Program-made: the position numbers and the translations under genes
Notes under the pieces: generated by a model
Database searches by the model: none
Told to the model about the DNA's origin: nothing
What the model saw: only the letters and a program-made list of their open reading frames with translations
Assembly (NCBI RefSeq): GCF_000718555.1
Contig: NZ_JOAN01000001.1
Span: 124,001 to 188,000 of the forward strand
Length of the DNA stretch: 64,000 nt
Source of the DNA: Micromonospora chokoriensis
GTDB lineage: Bacteria; Actinomycetota; Actinomycetes; Mycobacteriales; Micromonosporaceae
Reading direction: 5' to 3'
Part shown: one piece after another, positions 37,447-47,089 of the stretch
Position numbering within the stretch: position 1 is the first letter of the stretch
How the letters are laid out: each line of letters begins with the position of its first letter

Positions 37447-40242
37447 TTACTTCTTCGCCGGCGTCACGTAGATCGTGGCGGACGAGTTGTCCCCGGCCGC
37501 CTTCTTGATCGTCAGCGAGACGCCGTAGTTCACGCCCTGGTCGCCGGGGTTGCCGGTGCCAAGCACGATCGCGCCACCGCCCAGGGTCACGCCGTAGAAC
37601 TCCGGCGCGGGGCTGCCATCCGGGTTGGTGACCCGGGTGGTGTACGGCGCGTTGTTACGCGACGGCAGGACCACCGACGCGTCGTTGTCCCGGGCGTAGG
37701 CAGCGCCATCGCGCATCTCGATGCCCGGGTACCAGCCCTTGGCGTCGGTGAACGCCTTCACCGGCGCCTGACCCTTGAACTTCGTGCAGTACGCGCTGTA
37801 CGGCTCGTTCGCCGCCTCCAGGCACTCGGTGAACGGGTACGTCCGCTGCAACGAGAAGGCCGCGTTCGACGACTGCGGGCGGCTGGGCAGGTTGTCCGTC
37901 ACCGACGGGTCCTTCACCGCCGCCTCGCCCGTGCGCCGGTACGGGTCGAAGTGCGAGTCGACGATGAGCAACCCGCCCTTCGCGCCGTAGCTGGGCAGCG
38001 CGGTCATCTGCCCGGTGACGTGGTTGACGTCGCCGAGCGCGGTGTCCCGGTACCACACCAGCATGCCCGGAGCGTTGTAGGAGATCCGGTCGACCTTCCA
38101 CGCCTCGTGCGAGTAGATGGTGTCGTAGGCGTACTGCAGGCCCTTGTCGAAGCCGTCGAAGTTGCGCCACTCCGCCAGGTAGTACTGGGCGTGGACCTCG
38201 GTGCCGCTGGAGACCTTCCAGCCCGCGCCGGTGGTGTCGACGAAGGTGCCGCCGGTGGCCGTCCAGCCGTTGTCGCCACCCTCGACGTCGTCACTCCAGG
38301 TGGTGGCACCGCCGCCGGTGACCGAGAAGTCGTCGACGAACCAGTTGCGCTCCTCGAACGCCTCGTCGGTGGCGAGGCGCAGCCGCACCTGCACGGTCGT
38401 CCCGGCGTACGCCGACAGGTCGACGTAGTCGTGACGCCAGCCGTCGGTGCTGCCGGTCAGGCCGTACTTCTTGCCGCCGAAGTCGTTCATCCGGCCGTTC
38501 GGGTCCGGGTAGCCGTCCGGCGTGGTGACTACCGCGCCACCCTCGTCGTACACCTTCTGCTCGGTCCAGGTCGTACCGCCGTCGGTCGAGAGCTCGACGA
38601 AGCCGTAGTCCCAGTCCTCCTCGATGATGTAGTTGTTCCACATCCAGAACTTCGAGTCGGCCGCTGCCGGCACGTCCACCGAGCGGCTCAACTTGACGTC
38701 GGCCCACTCCTGGTCGTTGTTGCTGTGCCACATCTTCGTGCCGCTGTGCGGGGTGGCCAGCGTCGTCACCTTGTCCGGCAGGTCGACCTTGATGCCGTCC
38801 TCGGAGTCGATCGGGGTGCGTGACGTCTGGCCGAGCTTCACCTCGCGGGGGTTCGACCCGGGGCGGATGGTCAGCGGGTCGGCCCAGCCGAGCACCCACT
38901 TGTCCCAGATGCCCATGTGCGTCGGCAGCGCCTGGAAGATCTCGCCCGAGTGCGAGCCCGAGGCCATCAGGTCCCAGAAGTCCACGTCGGAGTCGGCGTT
39001 GCCGGACGTGTCGTAGAGGTCCGGCAGGCCCAGGTCGTGGCCGAACTCGTGGGCGAAGACACCGACACCGGCGTCCTCCGGCTGCACGATGTAGTTCGAC
39101 GCCTTGAGGTTGGTGCCCGGGATGGTGTAGCCACCGGCGACCGTGGAGGAGTGCGCCCAGACGGCGTACACGCCCTCGGCGCCACCGCCACGGGACTTGC
39201 CCTGACCGGCGTGCACCAGCACGAGGTGGTCGATGACGCCGTCCGGCTCGAAGACGTTGCCGTCACCGTCGCGGTCGGCCTGGTCCTCGATGTCGTAGTC
39301 GGCCCACGGGAAGTTCGGGTCCTTCGCGACGAGCGCGTCGATCGCGTCGGTCGCCAGACGGCCCGCGCCGGCCGGGTTGTCCGGGTGGCCGTTCATCGAC
39401 TGCTCACGGCCGGGCACCCAGGCGCCAGTCTCGTCCTGGAAGCAGCGGTTGGCGGCGTACCAGCCCTCCGAGTGCGGCACGGTGATCCACGGGCTGGCCT
39501 GCCCGTCGACCGTGTACGCGTTCTTGGACATCTCCAGGTACATGTTGTGCATGGTGCGACCGGACAGGTCGATGCCCTTCTTGCCGTCCGGGCCCTTCAG
39601 GTCGGTGCGGACCCGCTCGGTGATGCCCTTCTTGCTGTAGAGCATCTTGTTGTAGTGCGACGGCGAGAAGTCCGGCACCCACATCGAGTTGTTGTCCTCG
39701 TGGGGCAGTCTCGACGGGTCCGGGATCTTGTTGTGCTTCGGGCCGTTCTGGACGCTGCCGGGGACGCAGGTGCGGTCCTCGAACACCGTCTTGGGGACCA
39801 TCACGTCGGTGAAGTCGTCGTTGGCCTTGTCGTTGAACTCCACCAACAGCGTCAGCAGCTTCGCCGTCTGGGTGGTCGGGGCCTTCTTGAACTTGCGGGG
39901 GTTCTGGCCGGTCTTCAGCGACTTGGCCTCGTCCTTGGCCAACTGCCGCGCGGTCACCGGGTTGCCCCGGGCGTGCTTGCGGTCGAACTCGCGCGCGGAC
40001 TCCGCAGCAGGGGTGTAGACGCCACCCTTGCCCTTCACCTCACGGCCGGTGGTGTCCGGCTGCACCTCGGGCTCGGCGTAGTTGATGTAGTGCTCGTCCG
40101 CACCGATCACCGCCCTTGGGGTGCTGGACGAAGGTTGGGCGGCCGCGCTGCCACTCACGGTCAGTGACGTGGCCGCGAGGGCTATGACGGGTAGCGCGAC
40201 GAGTAGTCGTCGGCGCGACCCCGGACGGGAGTTTCTGTTCAT
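37447..40242 (-). CDS. Secreted immune inhibitor A-like M6 metalloprotease (copy 2)
   Basis: This 931-residue secreted protease has a signal peptide with a basic start (NRNSRPGSRRR) and hydrophobic core, cleaved after a GSAAAQ-like site. The M6 catalytic motif HEFGHDLGLPDLYD is encoded at 39037-39051. The Asp-rich approach segment DGDGNVFEPDGVIDHL and the C-terminal domains parallel copy 1, so the pair probably arose by tandem duplication followed by strong divergence. It is separately terminated from copy 1 and so probably separately transcribed. Confidence 0.93.
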   Translation of the reverse strand: MNRNSRPGSRRRLLVALPVIALAATSLTVSGSAAAQPSSSTPRAVIGADEHYINYAEPEVQPDTTGREVKGKGGVYTPAAESAREFDRKHARGNPVTARQLAKDEAKSLKTGQNPRKFKKAPTTQTAKLLTLLVEFNDKANDDFTDVMVPKTVFEDRTCVPGSVQNGPKHNKIPDPSRLPHEDNNSMWVPDFSPSHYNKMLYSKKGITERVRTDLKGPDGKKGIDLSGRTMHNMYLEMSKNAYTVDGQASPWITVPHSEGWYAANRCFQDETGAWVPGREQSMNGHPDNPAGAGRLATDAIDALVAKDPNFPWADYDIEDQADRDGDGNVFEPDGVIDHLVLVHAGQGKSRGGGAEGVYAVWAHSSTVAGGYTIPGTNLKASNYIVQPEDAGVGVFAHEFGHDLGLPDLYDTSGNADSDVDFWDLMASGSHSGEIFQALPTHMGIWDKWVLGWADPLTIRPGSNPREVKLGQTSRTPIDSEDGIKVDLPDKVTTLATPHSGTKMWHSNNDQEWADVKLSRSVDVPAAADSKFWMWNNYIIEEDWDYGFVELSTDGGTTWTEQKVYDEGGAVVTTPDGYPDPNGRMNDFGGKKYGLTGSTDGWRHDYVDLSAYAGTTVQVRLRLATDEAFEERNWFVDDFSVTGGGATTWSDDVEGGDNGWTATGGTFVDTTGAGWKVSSGTEVHAQYYLAEWRNFDGFDKGLQYAYDTIYSHEAWKVDRISYNAPGMLVWYRDTALGDVNHVTGQMTALPSYGAKGGLLIVDSHFDPYRRTGEAAVKDPSVTDNLPSRPQSSNAAFSLQRTYPFTECLEAANEPYSAYCTKFKGQAPVKAFTDAKGWYPGIEMRDGAAYARDNDASVVLPSRNNAPYTTRVTNPDGSPAPEFYGVTLGGGAIVLGTGNPGDQGVNYGVSLTIKKAAGDNSSATIYVTPAKK

Positions 40243-40426
40243 GCCACTCCGTTTCTCGGGCAGAGGACGTCGGCCGGATCCGGTGGGCGTTGAAGCTCAT
40301 CGAGGGCCGCCCGACGAGCGTGAAACTAAATGACGAACATCCCGCGCGGCGGGATCGTGATCGATGCGTTATCTGCTTAATGAGCGCACCCGGTCGATCT
40401 TTCGGTCGTACCTCCACAAAAGACAA

Positions 40427-40462
40427 CGGTGGGTGGCGGTCCGTCCGGACCGCCACCCACCG
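40427..40462 (-). terminator. Terminator of acs
   Basis: A perfect 16-bp stem with a 4-nt loop (GTCC) lies 18 bases after the acs stop on the minus strand. It separates acs from the M6 protease promoter. Confidence 0.88.
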
Positions 40463-40479
40463 CTGGGGTACGCCTACCG

Positions 40480-42444
<1,965 letters not shown>

Positions 42445-42545
42445 GCCGTGACTCCTCATCCTCGGGGTGACCTGGGTCTCGATGGCACGAGGGTAGTCGC
42501 GGGGCCATCGAGGAGCCACGGCTGCCCACTTAGTCGCGCCGAGTG

Positions 42546-42586
42546 GCCCCCGGCGCGCGCCCGACGGCCCGGCGCGCGCCGGGGGC
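42546..42586. other. 16-bp hairpin in the acs/Fic-like divergent region
   Basis: A perfect 16-bp GC stem (42546-42561 with 42571-42586) and a 9-nt loop lie between two divergent genes, where no terminator is expected. It may be a regulatory site or a leader structure for the plus-strand gene at 42648. Confidence 0.55.
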
Positions 42587-42647
42587 GTCTTGATCAACAC
42601 GGGTGCCGGCCTGACAGGGTGCCGGGTGGGGTCGTTAGCGTGGCAGG

Positions 42648-43394
42648 GTGACCACCGACCCGCTCGCCCCGTTGCTCGCGCTCGCCGACATCGCCGCCGC
42701 CGTCGAGCAGGCCCGCGAACAGTTCGACCAGGCGCTCGGGCACCGGGCGCTGCGCCGGCACGGTGGGCAGGTCGCCGCCGAGGTCAGCCTCCGCTCAGCG
42801 GTGGCCAGCGCCGCCCTTGAGGGGGCCGTGCACGAGCGCGAGGCGGTCCGGGCCGGCACCGTGACCGACCCGGTGCTCCAGGGGGCGTTGCGGGTCGCCG
42901 GAGCGCTGCCCGGCCTCAGCGAGCTGTGGCCGAAGGCGCCCCGCCAGGCGCTCGCGAAGCTGCACGTGCTCGCCGCCCGAGACCTCGTGCCGGAAGCCGA
43001 ACTGGGCCGCCCGGTGGCCGACCCGGTGGTCGCCACCCGGCTGGACGGGCTGGCCGGGCTGGTCGCCGGCGGCACGAAGGTCTCCCCGCTGGTGCTCGCC
43101 GCGGTCGTACACGGGGAGTTGCTGAACCTGCGCCCGTTCGCCGGGCCGTCCGGCGTGGTGGCCCGCGGGGCCGCCCGGCTGGTGCTGCTCGCCAGCGGCC
43201 TCGACCCGCGTGGCCTGCTCGCCGTCGACGTCGGGCACCGCGAGCGGGAGCCCGAGTACGTCGGATCGGCCGGTGCCTTCGCCACCGGCACCCCCGACGG
43301 GCTGCGCTCCTGGCTACGCCACTACACGGCCGCCGTCGAGGTCGGCGCCGCCCAGCTCACCACCATCGGAGACGAGATCCTCGCCGCCGCCTGA
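42648..43394 (+). CDS. Fic-fold-like protein with degenerate active site
   Basis: The 248-residue all-helical protein resembles Fic/DOC proteins, which normally AMPylate targets through H-P-F-x-D/E-G-N-G-R-x2-R. Here the matching segment is R-P-F-A-G-P-S-G-V-V-A-R (residues 162-173): the catalytic His, the acidic residue, GN and Arg are all changed. The N-terminal inhibitory-helix motif [S/T]-x3-E-G/N is intact as SAALEG (54-59). It is divergent from acs, which suggests a role linked to acetate metabolism, but this is inference only. Fold assignment by motif spacing is moderate. Confidence 0.7.
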   Translation: MTTDPLAPLLALADIAAAVEQAREQFDQALGHRALRRHGGQVAAEVSLRSAVASAALEGAVHEREAVRAGTVTDPVLQGALRVAGALPGLSELWPKAPRQALAKLHVLAARDLVPEAELGRPVADPVVATRLDGLAGLVAGGTKVSPLVLAAVVHGELLNLRPFAGPSGVVARGAARLVLLASGLDPRGLLAVDVGHREREPEYVGSAGAFATGTPDGLRSWLRHYTAAVEVGAAQLTTIGDEILAAA

Positions 43395-43414
43395 GCCCGC
43401 CCCGCCTTCGCGGC

Positions 43415-43489
43415 GTCGATCATGAAGTTGTGGTGCCCCGCAAAGGGTGCCAATCGCCCGAAAGTGCCCACCACAACTCCATGATCGAC
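43415..43489. repeat. 21-bp inverted repeat between convergent genes
   Basis: Arms 43415-43435 (GTCGATCATGAAGTTGTGGTG) less one base and 43469-43489 are complementary except for one A-C mismatch, with a 33-base spacer. The spacer contains two similar short blocks, CGCAAAGGGTGCC and CGCCCGAAAGTGCC. The unit lies between the stops of the Fic-like and HAD genes and could act as a terminator or be a dispersed repeat. Confidence 0.7.
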
Positions 43490-43494
43490 CCGAA

Positions 43495-43522
43495 GGGGTG
43501 GGGGTGGGGTGGGGGTGGGGGG
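43495..43522 (+). other. G-quadruplex-forming sequence abutting the HAD stop codon
   Basis: Five G-runs of 4, 5, 4, 5 and 6 bases are each separated by one T. This is an optimal intramolecular G-quadruplex pattern with single-base loops. It ends one base before the minus-strand stop codon (43523-43525) of the HAD gene. G-runs are on the plus strand; the HAD transcript would be C-rich here. Confidence 0.8.
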
Positions 43523-44326
43523 TTAGGCGGTGGTGGCGGCTCGGGTGCGGCGGTGTCGGCCGTACCAGGCGATGCCGATCGCCACGCCCACCCCGACACC
43601 CAGGGCCGCGGCAGCCACCGGGACCGCCGGCCGCTCTCGCAGACGCCGGCCCAACGGAATCGGGTGCCGGAACTCCAGCACCGGCCACGCGTTCTCCGAG
43701 GCCAGCTTGCGTAGCTGCCGGTCCGGGTTGACCACGCTCGGGTGGCCGACGCACTCCAGCAGCGGGCGATCGCTGTACGAGTCGGAGTAGGCGTACGAAT
43801 CGGCCAGGTCGTAGTCGCGGGCGGCGGCCAACTCGCTGACCGCCTCGACCTTGCTCGGGCCGGCCGCGTAGAACTCGACCTCGCCGCTGTACCGGCCGTC
43901 GCGCACCGTCATCCGAGTGGCGATCACATCGGTCACCCCGAGCAGCTCGCCGATCGGTCGGACCATCTCCTCGCCGGACGCCGACACCAGCACCACGTCC
44001 CGCCCAGCCGCCTGGTGCTCCTCGATGAGGGCGGCGGCTTCGGCGTACACGTAGGGGTTGATCAGCTCGTGCAGTGTCTCCGCGACGATCTGGCGGACCT
44101 GCTCCACCTGCCAGCCCTTGCAGAGCGCAGCCAGGTAGTCCCGTGTTCGGGCCATGGTCTGCTCGTCGGTGCCGCCCAGCCGGAACATCAGCTGCGCGTA
44201 CGCCGACTTGACCACGTCACGCCGTGTGATCAGCCCGTCCCGGTAGAACGGCCGACCAAACGCCAGGGCGCTCGACTTGGCGATGACGGTCTTGTCTAGA
44301 TCGAAGAAAGCGGCACTTCGGCCCAC
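43523..44326 (-). CDS. HAD-IB family hydrolase (phosphoserine phosphatase-like)
   Basis: This 267-residue haloacid dehalogenase-fold phosphatase has catalytic Asp9 and Asp11 (FFDLDKTV), motif II Ser in VLVSASGEE, the conserved Lys in GPSKVEAV and motif III in YSDSYSDRPLL. A C-terminal membrane helix (about residues 238-258) anchors it. HAD-IB proteins of this type sit next to the ssd/tad block in many actinobacteria; the mycobacterial counterpart is Rv3661, next to Rv3660c (ssd). Substrate unknown. Confidence 0.9.
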   Translation of the reverse strand: MGRSAAFFDLDKTVIAKSSALAFGRPFYRDGLITRRDVVKSAYAQLMFRLGGTDEQTMARTRDYLAALCKGWQVEQVRQIVAETLHELINPYVYAEAAALIEEHQAAGRDVVLVSASGEEMVRPIGELLGVTDVIATRMTVRDGRYSGEVEFYAAGPSKVEAVSELAAARDYDLADSYAYSDSYSDRPLLECVGHPSVVNPDRQLRKLASENAWPVLEFRHPIPLGRRLRERPAVPVAAAALGVGVGVAIGIAWYGRHRRTRAATTA

Positions 44327-44540
44327 GGCGCGAAAGTCTAGCCGGATGGTCTATCGTCGGCGGGTGCCCGGGGTCATACCACCCCTCAGACCTGCGGGCT
44401 GGCACCACCATCTCCGCTCCGCGTGATCGCGCTCACACTCTGCGAGGAGATTTTCGCAGTGAGTGGAGACGGCACCACTCGACGTGACGGGCCCGCTCAG
44501 GCAGACTTGTCCGTACGACGAGCTTTCACATCCTTGAAAC

Positions 44541-44652
44541 AGGCAGACCCTCAGCGGTTGCACCCCCCGTGGCCGCTGAGTGGTTCGGCTCGACCCCCCC
44601 GGAGCCGAACCTCCGACGACCCCCGTCTCCCCCCGACGGGGGTCGTCCCTTT
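44541..44652 (+). ncRNA. 6C small RNA
   Basis: Two successive hairpins have loops with six and seven consecutive Cs: stem 44550-44557/44573-44580 (loop with C6) and stem 44582-44591/44602-44611 (loop with C7). This is the defining structure of the actinobacterial 6C RNA. A third 13-bp hairpin (44615-44627/44635-44647) with a TCCCCCC loop and a following CCCTTT acts as terminator. The location, divergent from the HAD-IB gene and upstream of ssd, matches mycobacterial B11/6C RNA. A possible promoter is TTGTCC (44507-44512) and CATCCT (44529-44534). The 5' end is inferred. C-rich loops pair with G-rich mRNA sites in the family. Confidence 0.88.
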
Positions 44653-44743
44653 GCCGGGAGCGCTTCCGGCCGGGGGAGGGCGGGTTTCCCGGGCTGGCCA
44701 GCCGGTCGAGGCGACGGGGCGAGAAGCCGAAAGCGAGCCCAGT

Positions 44744-45529
44744 TCACAGCGCGACCAGCACCGCCTGGACGGGTCCCGACACCAGGAGCCCGGCCGACAT
44801 GCCGAATGGCCTTGGCAGGCCCAGGTGGATCGCAATGATCCCAACTGCGCCCGCCCCCATCAGCGTAAGGACTCGCCTGCGCGCGGCCCGATCGATGCCC
44901 ATGGCGGTGGCCAGGGTCAGGGCCAGCACGGCCGCGAACGTCAGGCCGCTGACGGCATCGCTGAGCCGTGAGGAGATCGCGAATGCGGGGTAGAACCCCG
45001 GATCGATGGAGTCTGCCGGTAGCGGCCCGTAGTAATCCCCGAGCAGAGGGGTCGCCGCTGCGGTCAGCGTGGTGACTGCGGCGGCGGCGGCGAGCAGCCA
45101 ACGCCCACGGCGCGGCAGCAGGTCCAGGCCGTGGCCGACCGGAGCGGCAACGCTCAACAGCACTGCTGCCGCGACCGCCAGCAGCAGCGGCCATGCCAGC
45201 AGGTCAAGCGACACGTCGTAGCGTCGGTCGCCGCTGATGCGGGTCGCCGCCACGACGATTTCGTACAACACGGCCGACCAGGCGCCCAAGGTCGCAGCGG
45301 TCTGCCACCCCGCAACGATGGCAAGGCTGATCGCGACCCACACGGCCGCGCGGGGCCAGGTAGCCGACGGTAAGACGGTCACCGTTTCGCCGGTGCGAGC
45401 GAGGAAGGCCGCCGCTTCGGCGAGCGGACGTAGCTGGCGAGCGGTCAGGATCAGGGTGAAGATGATGGCGACAACGACGGTCGCGTCCGCCCAACGAACT
45501 CGACTGGGCGGTTGATCGAGGCTTTCCAC
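44744..45529 (-). CDS. Hypothetical integral membrane protein
   Basis: The 261-residue protein has six or seven hydrophobic helices (roughly residues 14-32, 58-82, 105-130, 142-162, 190-212, 220-238 and 245-260) and a GTG start. I do not recognise the family. It lies between the 6C RNA and ssd, where other actinobacteria have little or nothing, so it is probably part of an accessory insert. Confidence 0.65.
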   Translation of the reverse strand: MESLDQPPSRVRWADATVVVAIIFTLILTARQLRPLAEAAAFLARTGETVTVLPSATWPRAAVWVAISLAIVAGWQTAATLGAWSAVLYEIVVAATRISGDRRYDVSLDLLAWPLLLAVAAAVLLSVAAPVGHGLDLLPRRGRWLLAAAAAVTTLTAAATPLLGDYYGPLPADSIDPGFYPAFAISSRLSDAVSGLTFAAVLALTLATAMGIDRAARRRVLTLMGAGAVGIIAIHLGLPRPFGMSAGLLVSGPVQAVLVAL

Positions 45530-45793
45530 GATTACCTAGACGTGCGAACCCCCGGCCCGGTTGCAGTCCCGTTGCCCCTGTCAAGCGTCGTACCAGCCCG
45601 CGCTGTGCGGGTACTCGCCTCGCCGGAAGCAGTGGTGGGCCTGTCACGGGCCAGTAGCCACGGGGCCGCGTGGGCATGCGCGGCAACAGTGCCGGCGGCT
45701 GCGAGCAGGCGTTCCGGGCACCACGACCGATCGAACGCACTCCTCCGGACTGCCTGCCGGCGTCCACCGCCTAGTCATGGGCGGCCTGGTCGT

Positions 45794-46108
45794 TCAATCT
45801 GGCTCGTGTAGATGCCGTCCGAGGTCGTGAAGGGTGTCGTAGAACTCGGTCTTCGGCCAAGGCGGTGTTTCGGGTGCGCCTCTCCAGGTGAGGTGGATGA
45901 GTGCGCAGCGCCCGGCTGGCAGACCGGCGACGATGTCGTCCGAGACCTCAGACTTGGCGATGACCTCGGCGGGTTGGCCGTGTAGTAGATGGCCTGCGGC
46001 CAGCTCGGTGAGAAGTTCAGCTTGCAGGGTCTGCTGTAGTTGGCGTTCGGCGGGGCCGCCTCGACGTAGGTCCCACCATGGATCGGCGAAGGCGGGTTGC
46101 TCATCCAC
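45794..46108 (-). CDS. Small conserved hypothetical protein
   Basis: This protein of about 104 residues contains LLTELAAGHLLHGQPAEVIA and the phrase ALIHLTWRGAPETPPWPKTEFY, which I recognise from small actinobacterial hypothetical proteins of unknown function. The GTG at 46108 is the likely start; the frame stays open to 46237 but the added part looks non-coding. The 264 bases up to 45529 hold nothing I can identify. Confidence 0.6.
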   Translation of the reverse strand: MDEQPAFADPWWDLRRGGPAERQLQQTLQAELLTELAAGHLLHGQPAEVIAKSEVSDDIVAGLPAGRCALIHLTWRGAPETPPWPKTEFYDTLHDLGRHLHEPD

Positions 46109-46242
46109 AGAGTCATCCTCGCTCAGCTCGTGAGGATTCGGGTTTGTGGACCTTGCATCGGGCGATCGCTTGACGGTGGTGCCGACCGGAGCGCGCAGCC
46201 ACGAAAGAGAGTGGCTGCTGACGACAGCGCGAGGCACGATGA

Positions 46243-46442
46243 CTCGGTGCGGATCCCGGCGTACCGGCCTTGACCCTCACGACCTTCACTGACGTGCCGT
46301 GGAACGCTCCGTACTACATCCGCTGCGGATTCCTGACCCTCGACGACAGCGACCTCACACCGGGTCTGCGGGCTGTTCGCCAACGCGAGGCCGCGCACGG
46401 GTTGGATCGCTGCCCCGCGTCTGCATGCGCCGAGATCTGTAA
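46243..46442 (+). pseudogene. Decayed C-terminal fragment of a GNAT acetyltransferase
   Basis: The frame reads [20 protein letters not shown] then RCGFLTLDD and [19 protein letters not shown], a close match to the C-terminal half of a common actinobacterial GNAT family. A stop (46240-46242) truncates the 5' side. At 46411 the expected Trp codon TGG has lost one G; restoring it continues the frame as PRVCMRRDL and a stop at 46440-46442. So the fragment carries both a 5' truncation and a frameshift. The surrounding 46109-46504 contains no intact gene. Confidence 0.72.
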
Positions 46443-46504
46443 CCGCCCACAGGCCGTACGTCGTCGGCGCGGTAATCCTCGGGCCCTCAGCGACACAAGC
46501 CACT

Positions 46505-47089
46505 GTGAGAGTCGCCGAGGCAATGGGGGTTCGGGTGGGTCCACCGAAGAAGCGGGACGAGGGCTGGTTCACCAGTCTCTACGCCGCCGAGTACGAGCGC
46601 ATAGTCCGATACGGCCTGCGCCGGCTCGCTGACCGGGATGCCTCGGCTGAGCTTGCCCAGGAGGTCTTCGTCGTCGCCTGGCGTCGCCGCGCCGAGGTGC
46701 CGGAGCGCAGCCTGCCCTGGCTGTACGGGGTGGCCCGGCGCCTGCTGGCGAACCAGTGGCGGTCACGGCGCAGTGCCCCGGACCTCCTCCCGATCACCGA
46801 TGTCGACCTCGCACGGCTGGCCGGATCGTCGGGTGCCGACACGACCGTCGGGGTCGCCGACATCTGGGCTGCTCTGACCACCCTCAACGACCTCGACCAG
46901 GAAATCCTCCGGCTGGTCGGCTGGGAGGAGCTGACGGTGTCCGAGGCGGCCAAGGTTCTCGGCTGCACCGGGGCGACCGCTGCGGTGCGCCTGCATCGCG
47001 CCCGTCGGCGTCTTGCTGAAGCAATGTCGGACCGGCCCGCGCAGACCCGGCGTAACCCGGTGTTGGTGACCATTCGAGAGGATCTGTGA
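46505..47089 (+). CDS. RNA polymerase sigma factor, ECF-like
   Basis: This 194-residue sigma-70 family protein has region 2 ([52 protein letters not shown]) and region 4 ([44 protein letters not shown]). The start could be the GTG at 46505, the ATG at 46523 or the GTG at 46535; none has a convincing Shine-Dalgarno. It is coupled to the next gene, a typical sigma-linked membrane protein. Confidence 0.87.
   Translation: MRVAEAMGVRVGPPKKRDEGWFTSLYAAEYERIVRYGLRRLADRDASAELAQEVFVVAWRRRAEVPERSLPWLYGVARRLLANQWRSRRSAPDLLPITDVDLARLAGSSGADTTVGVADIWAALTTLNDLDQEILRLVGWEELTVSEAAKVLGCTGATAAVRLHRARRRLAEAMSDRPAQTRRNPVLVTIREDL

Noticed and set aside
44423..44971. Plus-strand open frame across the 6C RNA
   Set aside because: The region is explained by three structured hairpins and a convergent membrane protein gene; the translation is low-complexity.
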